Below, in pieces: positions 58,913-64,000 of a DNA stretch of 64,000 bases (positions within the stretch are counted from its first letter, which is position 1; each line of letters begins with the position of its first letter). Origin of the DNA: Myotis daubentonii (taxonomy: Eukaryota > Chordata > Mammalia > Chiroptera > Vespertilionidae); contig NC_081861.1 in NCBI RefSeq assembly GCF_963259705.1, positions 109,894,102 through 109,958,101 on the forward strand, given 5' to 3'. The position numbers were made by a program, and so were the translations under genes. The notes under the pieces are model-generated. The model made no database searches, had not been told where the DNA came from, and saw nothing but the letters and a program-made list of their open reading frames with translations.

Positions 58913-58918
58913 TTTATT
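58913..58918 (-). terminator. FAM47-like polyadenylation signal AATAAA
   Basis: TTTATT on plus gives AATAAA on the minus strand, 133-138 bp beyond the stop codon at 59051. The following minus-strand sequence is GT/TTC-rich, suitable for cleavage near 58890. Confidence 0.8.
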
Positions 58919-59050
58919 AGCAATAGGTGTTAAAATTTACAGATATTGTGGAATCAAATTGTCCATACACAGTGAGGCACTCATGGTGAATTCTGACTTA
59001 TGTTCAAATGAGAGACACACTAGCCAAGTGAACAGTAAATAGAAAATTGT

Positions 59051-60652
59051 CTAATCCTCTTTGTCCCCTGAATCCTCCTCTTTGGGTTTGGAGAGGAGTT
59101 TCATTACTCGGTGTATAGGAGTCTTCACAGACTCATAGTTCCATCCCTTCCTCATAAACATCTTCTCAATCACACCTGGCATCCTGTAGCCCTTGCTTAC
59201 AATGAAATCTTTGAAGGCAATTGGTCCATAAAGTTCATCAATAATGTCTGGTTCAAGATGCCTTCCATCGGTCAAATGTTCCTTGTCAGGGACGACTTTA
59301 GGGTCGGGCAGAGGCTGGCCATTGACCAGCTTTTTCCAGGATTTGGGGTCCAGGTACCATGCTCCATACCTTATCTTCTCCCGTTTGGGTTTATGAGGGT
59401 CTTCTGGTTTTCGGAGTTTCCTTTGCCAGTTACCTTCCTGCAGGGAGAATTTTCTCTGCTGTATGTCATCTAGCTGTTTGCAGGGCCTTATCTTCAAAGG
59501 AAGCTGGCTTATTTTCTTTATTTTGACTGTATTATGGGTGAGTGGGACCTCTAAGTCAACCTCAAACTGTTTCATGAGGTCCTCTTCAACAATGCCTATG
59601 TCTCCAAAATTATCATCGATCCATCTGCAGAATTCACGAATTCTTCTTCTTGATTTTTGGAGCCCAAGATCTTTGGGAATATCCGTTGTGCATTTTGCAT
59701 TTGTCTCTTCCTCAGGAAACAAACTGAATAAATATGACTGGAGGCTCTCCTTGGCCGTTTGCACGTGGGTTTGGTCTTCAGGTTCCAGGTTGTCCTCCTC
59801 GGGAGGTTCCAGGTTGAGCTTCCAGGAAGATACGGGGTGGACTGCCTGGGGAGGCTCCAGTTTCACGGCCTGGGGAGGCTCCAGGATCCCTGCCTGGGGA
59901 GGCTCCAGGTTCGCTGCCTGGGGAGGCTCCAGGTTGGTCTGCTCAGGATGTTCTTCACACAGGTGTGTGGGGGTCTTCTTTCTTTCCTTGGTGCCCTCAC
60001 AATGTGCCCACGTGTCCTCCAGCTTCCTGTCAGGATCTAGCACTTCCAGGACCTTGAGGAGGAGGTCTGGAGGGAGAGCTTCCTCCAGATTCAGGCAGTT
60101 CGCCAGGGACTGCTGGGTCAGGCTGGCTTCAATGTTCTCTACAAAGGCCTTCCGTGCTCGCTGGGCTGGCGAGAGCTTGGAACACAGGTCCGCTCCCGTG
60201 GGCGGCTGCCTGTGAATCTTTTTGGGCGGAGGGCGGGGAATTCTATGAGCAATCATGGGGAGAAAGCCTTCCCGAGGGCCACGAGTGATCACATCTTCAG
60301 CAGATGGACAGCCCGTTCTGAAGTCGTCCAGTCCCTCCTTCACAAATACCCACCGCCGGCTGTCCATGGAGGTGGGGCACTTCCCAAGCTGCTTGTTCTG
60401 CCTGCAGAGATAGCGGGAAGGCAACCTGTCCCTGTCCTTGAACCAGGGCTTACATTCCATGCCCAGGGGCAAGGGCTCCAGCGGCGCCGGCCCTAGCAGC
60501 CACTTCTTGCTGGGCTCCGGCTTTTTGTCGAGCTTCGGCCCTGACTGCCACGGCTTGATCAGCCCCGACTCTATGAGCGCCTTCTTCCTCAGGTCCGACT
60601 TTAGCAGCCACCCCTTGTGGGGCTCCGGTAAGGGCCACTGCTGGCACGCCAT
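59051..60652 (-). CDS. FAM47-family protein, intact single-exon gene
   Basis: 533 codons from ATG 60652, in a strong GCCATGG context, to TAG 59051. It is recognised by the family's N-terminal block (Cys-Lys-Pro-Trp at 67-70, Arg-Trp-Val-Phe-Val at 100-104, Asp-Asp-Phe-Arg at 109-112), by Lys-Leu-Ser-Pro-Ala-Gln at 159-164, and by the C-terminal block: Arg-Tyr-Gly-Ala-Trp-Tyr at 428-433, Tyr-Gly-Pro-Ile-Ala-Phe-Lys-Asp-Phe at 475-483 and Gly-Tyr-Arg-Met-Pro-Gly at 488-493. Residues 241-290 hold five or six Leu-Glu-Pro-Pro repeats, far fewer than in the human X-linked members. About 50 residues precede the usual start region; Met65 could be an alternative start. No signal peptide or membrane segment is present. 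FAM47 proteins are testis-enriched and poorly understood; a chromatin role has been reported for FAM47E. Which paralogue this is cannot be settled here. Confidence 0.93.
   Translation of the reverse strand: MACQQWPLPEPHKGWLLKSDLRKKALIESGLIKPWQSGPKLDKKPEPSKKWLLGPAPLEPLPLGMECKPWFKDRDRLPSRYLCRQNKQLGKCPTSMDSRRWVFVKEGLDDFRTGCPSAEDVITRGPREGFLPMIAHRIPRPPPKKIHRQPPTGADLCSKLSPAQRARKAFVENIEASLTQQSLANCLNLEEALPPDLLLKVLEVLDPDRKLEDTWAHCEGTKERKKTPTHLCEEHPEQTNLEPPQAANLEPPQAGILEPPQAVKLEPPQAVHPVSSWKLNLEPPEEDNLEPEDQTHVQTAKESLQSYLFSLFPEEETNAKCTTDIPKDLGLQKSRRRIREFCRWIDDNFGDIGIVEEDLMKQFEVDLEVPLTHNTVKIKKISQLPLKIRPCKQLDDIQQRKFSLQEGNWQRKLRKPEDPHKPKREKIRYGAWYLDPKSWKKLVNGQPLPDPKVVPDKEHLTDGRHLEPDIIDELYGPIAFKDFIVSKGYRMPGVIEKMFMRKGWNYESVKTPIHRVMKLLSKPKEEDSGDKED
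59785..59935 (-). repeat. Leu-Glu-Pro-Pro coding minisatellite in FAM47
   Basis: On the plus strand, units of about 24 bp built around GGGGAGGCTCCAG recur four times (59849-59935), with two diverged units beyond. They encode the Leu-Glu-Pro-Pro-Gln-Ala repeat. The family's repeats are known to vary greatly in number. Confidence 0.85.
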
Positions 60653-60701
60653 GGCGCCCTTGGACCAGACGGCCTCAGGGGTTTGTTGTCCCAGCGCCCC
60701 C

Positions 60702-60714
60702 GTTGCTAGGAGAC
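60702..60714 (-). promoter_or_regulatory. X-box (RFX-type site) upstream of FAM47 start
   Basis: The minus strand reads GTCTCCTAGCAAC, a good match to the two-half-site X-box bound by RFX factors, 50-62 bp upstream of the ATG. RFX factors drive many testis and cilium genes, which would fit FAM47's testis expression; the functional link is inferred. No TATA box was seen. The region 60653-60790 is moderately GC-rich. Confidence 0.65.
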
Positions 60715-60881
60715 CATTGCCTGGTACTGACTCATTCTTATTCTTTCCTGAGGCGGGTCAGCACGCGCCCCTGCACAGACTGCATTGTCCCGGAATGGCC
60801 TGCAAGGTTGCGTTCTTGCTTGTGGTAGAGAACTGTTCCCGTGTATGGGCACACCACAGGTCAGCTGCCCATTCATCTTTT

Positions 60882-61102
60882 TTTTTTTTTTTAAATATTT
60901 TATTGATTTTTTACAGAGAGGAAGGGAGAGAGATAGAGAGTTAGAAACATCGATGAGAGAGAAACATCGATCAGCTGCCTCCTGCACATCTCCTACTGGG
61001 GATGTGCCCGCAACCCAGGTACATGCCCTTGACCGGAATCGAACCTGGGACCTTTCAGTCCGCAGGCCGACGCTCTATCCACTGAGCCAAGCCGGTTTCG
61101 GC
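60882..61102 (-). repeat. Ves-type SINE, young, in the FAM47 upstream region
   Basis: Perfect 14-bp duplication CCCATTCATCTTTT (60868-60881 and 61103-61116). A and B boxes are intact on the minus strand (for example the complement of 'gaccggaatcgaacctggga'). It splits an older L1 fragment about 230 bp upstream of the FAM47 ATG. Confidence 0.95.
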
Positions 61103-61240
61103 CCCATTCATCTTTTGATGGACTTTTGGATTGATTCCAGTTTGAGGCTGTTTCGAAATCATGGGGTCACGAATATTTCACGTGTTCACATCGTCATACA
61201 AGTACTTTCATTTCTCCTGGATAAATTATAGGTAACAACT
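61103..61240 (-). mobile_element. Old L1 fragment, antisense
   Basis: 'Cattcatcttttgatggac' and 'tggattgattccagtttgag' resemble the antisense end of L1 ORF2. It is short and decayed. Confidence 0.55.
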
Positions 61241-61880
61241 GAAAGGCGGGAGCTTCTGAGAGCCATGTTTTTTCTATGTACTCACAGCCGTCAGGTTTTG
61301 ATATTTGCCCAAATATGGGTGAGGTGAGTGAGGCATTGGGTGTACAACTTCAGATGGCACCCAAAATCCCCCTCAGAAATCAAGATCAATTATCTCTTAA
61401 GGTAACATTTCAACATAATCAGAAAAACAGTGCCATATTAAAGCCTGAGGACAAAGGATAGTTCAGTGCCCTACTACCGATCCTATCTTTATTTCAAAGC
61501 CATGTGTTGTTCACCATCCATTTTCTTTTCACAAATAATATTTGCCCTTTTTAGATACTGTTGTGTTTCTTGGAAACAGTTTGGTTCTTTGGGATCCCTT
61601 TCAAGATTTGATTTATAATAAACAGAGCCGTTCCCTGTGATAGTACATGGCGAAATACTGTTATACCATGTGGTATGGTTAAGTAACTGTTCCTCACTAC
61701 TGAAGCAAGACCCTTCCACGTAAATTATTCAATGCCTGTGCATCTAGTCTGGCTGACAGTAAAGGTCACTATTGCAGGCCCTGTGTGAATATCAGTTATC
61801 AAGAATCCTTCCCAGTGGTTTCTTTCCTGGCTTCTAATAATGTATTCACACACAAGCTGATCAGTAATCCCCGGAATCAT
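61241..61880. other. Unassigned intergenic sequence
   Basis: No repeat or gene could be named. A 76-codon minus-strand frame (61489-61719) has no recognisable domain. It may be old, unrecognised repeat sequence. Confidence 0.5.
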
Positions 61881-61884
61881 TCTT

Positions 61885-62230
61885 GTGGCGTGCAAGATTC
61901 TGGAGTTCCCTCTCTTTCTCTCATTTTGCTCTCTGGTTGTCTGCCTTGAGATCTCTACCCACCTTGTTCTCTGTGGTGTCTTAGCTCCATCTCCTCTACA
62001 TAGCGTGACTGCTGGTCTTTGCCTCTCTGCCTGTGGCCTAGAAACGGAAGGAATGTGGAGCCATCAGAGGAGTCACCTCATTTATTTCCTATCTGTGAGG
62101 CATCTGTCCCTGCTTCCTGATGTCCAGTGTCTTTCATAATTTTATCTTATTTTATTTCATTATTTTTTTCAGGTGTTCCAGGGCATATATCTGATCCCTG
62201 TTACTCTACTTTGGCCAGGAGAGAAAATAT
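61885..62230 (-). mobile_element. Ancient L1 3'-UTR-like sequence, antisense
   Basis: The run 'cttcctgatgtccagtgtct', then a T/A-rich stretch, then 'tgatccctgttactctactt' and 'ggccagg' recalls the 3' UTR of ancient mammalian L1M elements read backwards. This is judged from memory of the pattern only. Confidence 0.5.
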
Positions 62231-62308
62231 AATTTACTTTTTTTTGTTTTGTCTCCCTCAATTTGTGAGTCAGTCTGCCTTTTCAAAGGTCTCCCACGAC
62301 TTCCAAGC

Positions 62309-62400
62309 CATCATGGGGAGAAAGCCCTCCGGAGGGCCACGAGTGTTCACATCTTCAGGAGATGGACAGCCCTTTGTGAAGTCGGGCTGTCCATCTCCTG
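62309..62400 (-). pseudogene. FAM47-derived fragment with hairpin
   Basis: 62310-62384 matches FAM47 coding sequence 60252-60326 with six differences in 75 bases. A further ten-base match (GGCTGTCCAT) follows after dropping ~31 bases of the gene. CAGGAGATGGACAGCC (62356-62371) and GGCTGTCCATCTCCTG (62385-62400) form a perfect 16-bp inverted repeat with a 13-base loop. The sequence outside does not match the gene. It is a fragment, not a working copy. Confidence 0.85.
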
Positions 62401-62409
62401 GTACCGTAA

Positions 62410-63600
62410 ATTCTTGCTATTCTCCGTGATTAGAAATTGTAGATCACACCCGCATTATTGAAACAAATGCCTCTTTTAAAATCCATACCAACCAATTTTT
62501 CTTTTTCCCCTAATACTCAGGATAAGCATCTTCTAAAAATTCCAAAAAATAAATAGTAAACTCCTTAGCATGTCGCATTAGGTGTTTTACAGTTTCAATG
62601 CAGCATGGGTTTTTCTTGGTCATAGCCAATAATACACTAATACACACATTACAGATTAGATGTAATTCTTCAACCATGGCAGCAACTTGAATCTTGTCCT
62701 CAAATACATTTTTTATTCATTTACTTATTCAGCATACATTGGTTCAGTTCTCCTTTTGTATGAGGCAGTGTGTCCAATATGCAAACTATTGCAATTAAAG
62801 ATACAAACACCATACTCTCCTTATAAGAAAATTCCCATCAATTTTTGCCATCTGATTATTTTAAAGATTTTCTTCAGACTTCACCCTTGAAGTACATTCT
62901 TTCTGAGTAAGTGTTAAGTGAGGTAGGCTGAGATTGCAAATCAATGAAATAGAATTAAATACATTAATACAGCTAGGAAGACTTAAGTGGTTGGTATAAG
63001 TTAAAATATGAAGCTAAGGAATAGAAAATCAGTGACCACGATTCAATGGGAACTCAATCTATTCTAGAAGTCATTGCTTGTAAATTAATATTATTATTAA
63101 TATCATTATTAATATTAATATTATTGTTTCCTGCAGTAGGAAGCACTGGGAGAATATCTCCATTTAAGGATAAGAACGAGGTGACATTTTCATAGGAAAA
63201 ATGATACGTAGCCAAAGGTAATGACCAGTATATTCAAACCCCTTTAAAAGTTCACTATTGTCCCCATTTGTCATGTGACATATACCTTTTCCAAAGAGGA
63301 AAGATAGATATGCAACAGAAATTACATGTACCCGTTATCGAAATTGTCAAGTGAATCCTAGCTGTTTTGGATCATTGGATAGCAGTGATGTTGAACCTAT
63401 GACACGCGAACTCATTTTTTTGGTTGATTTTTCTTTGTTAAATGGCATTTAAATATATAAAATAATAATCAAACATATAAATCTTCCTTGTACTATGGTT
63501 GCAAATGTCAAAAAATTCCTATATGTGACATGGCACCAGAGTTAAGTTAGGGTTTTTCAAAATGCTGACATGCCGAGCTCAAAAGGTTCTCCAAGAGCCT
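62410..63600. other. Unassigned AT-rich intergenic sequence
   Basis: Contains only short frames (such as 62687-62890) and an AT-rich simple stretch near 63085-63125. I see no gene or clear repeat. Confidence 0.5.
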
Positions 63601-63624
63601 CAGCCTGGGGACTGAAGTGTCCCT

Positions 63625-63768
63625 GGTAACATTTTGGTGAAGGTCACGTAATCAGGGTGGTGCAGGCAAGAAGGCTCAATCCCCAGTAGGGGCCATCAAG
63701 AGGCAGCTGATCAATGATTCTCTCTCATCACTGATGTTTCTATCCCTCTTTCCCTCTCCCTATCTCTC

Positions 63769-63770
<2 letters not shown>
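63625..63770 (+). repeat. Ves-type SINE fragment
   Basis: The 3' part of a SINE: 'gaggcagctgatcaatgatt' to 'tttccctctccctatctctc', then a TA-rich tail. The tRNA-like start is decayed (63600-63680). Confidence 0.75.

Positions 63771-63771
<1 letters not shown>

Positions 63772-63823
<52 letters not shown>
63772..63823. repeat. (TA)n microsatellite at SINE tail
   Basis: About 26 TA units growing from the SINE's 3' tail. 63824-64000 holds nothing recognisable. Confidence 0.97.
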
Positions 63824-63826
<3 letters not shown>

Positions 63827-64000
63827 AAAATTAGCCAATGAAATATAATGAATGAGCATCAGGTGTTCCAAATAATGTTTCTAGAGCTCTCTTCACTCTT
63901 AAATACATGAGGTTACATTACTGTATGAACATAAGCATCTTCCAAGTATTCATCCTACACTGGCTATGGCAGCTAACATTAGGAAATATGGCTATTGAAA

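Noticed and set aside
59463..60215. 250-codon plus-strand ORF
   Set aside because: It is antisense to FAM47, Ser/Gly/Trp-rich because of the Leu-Glu-Pro-Pro repeat on the other strand, and has no domain or promoter of its own.

Overview
This is mammalian nuclear DNA, almost certainly from a vespertilionid bat. Three kinds of repeat occur together: HeliBat-type Helitrons with a GTGCAC hairpin and CTAG end, Ves-type tRNA SINEs with a recognisable B box, and young hAT and Tc1/mariner elements. Several L1s and class I and class II endogenous retroviruses (ERVs) complete the picture. The one intact host gene is a FAM47-family gene on the minus strand (59051-60652). Its family lies on the X chromosome in humans, which together with the very high L1 content suggests an X-linked, gene-poor region.

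Layout. 1-4.9 kb: degraded L1, three head-to-tail Helitrons with internal 46-47 bp minisatellites, and an internally deleted mariner copy. 4.9-8.5 kb: two L1 3' ends, a class I ERV fragment (nucleocapsid, protease and start of reverse transcriptase, minus strand), and a Tigger-like MITE. 8.6-16.2 kb: a complete class II proviral structure on the minus strand (360-bp LTRs, PBS, PPT) with no coding capacity, holding two unrelated solo LTRs. 16.2-18.1 kb: SINE and Helitron pieces.

18.1-35.4 kb is one old sense L1 split by two later L1s. The first is an antisense L1 (carrying a Helitron and a SINE). The second is a young full-length L1 of about 6.9 kb, whose 5' UTR holds a second class II ERV with near-identical 485-bp LTRs and a broken gag. 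35.5-51.2 kb is another full-length but decayed L1. It is broken up by a palindromic hAT MITE, a chimeric antisense L1, three Helitrons, a microsatellite and a solo LTR. 51.2-58.4 kb holds two more L1s with a SINE and a hAT MITE.

58.5-61.1 kb holds the FAM47 gene between two SINEs, with a visible polyadenylation signal and an RFX X-box just upstream of the start codon. 61.1-64 kb is mostly old L1 and unassigned intergenic sequence, plus a short FAM47-derived fragment at 62.3 kb. No RNA genes (other than SINE-embedded tRNA-like promoters), CRISPR arrays or prokaryotic features were seen. Most open reading frames in the window are repeat-derived. The main interest is the order of nested insertions, the ERV/L1 duplicated junction, the Helitron composites with promoter-like cassettes, and the FAM47 gene.
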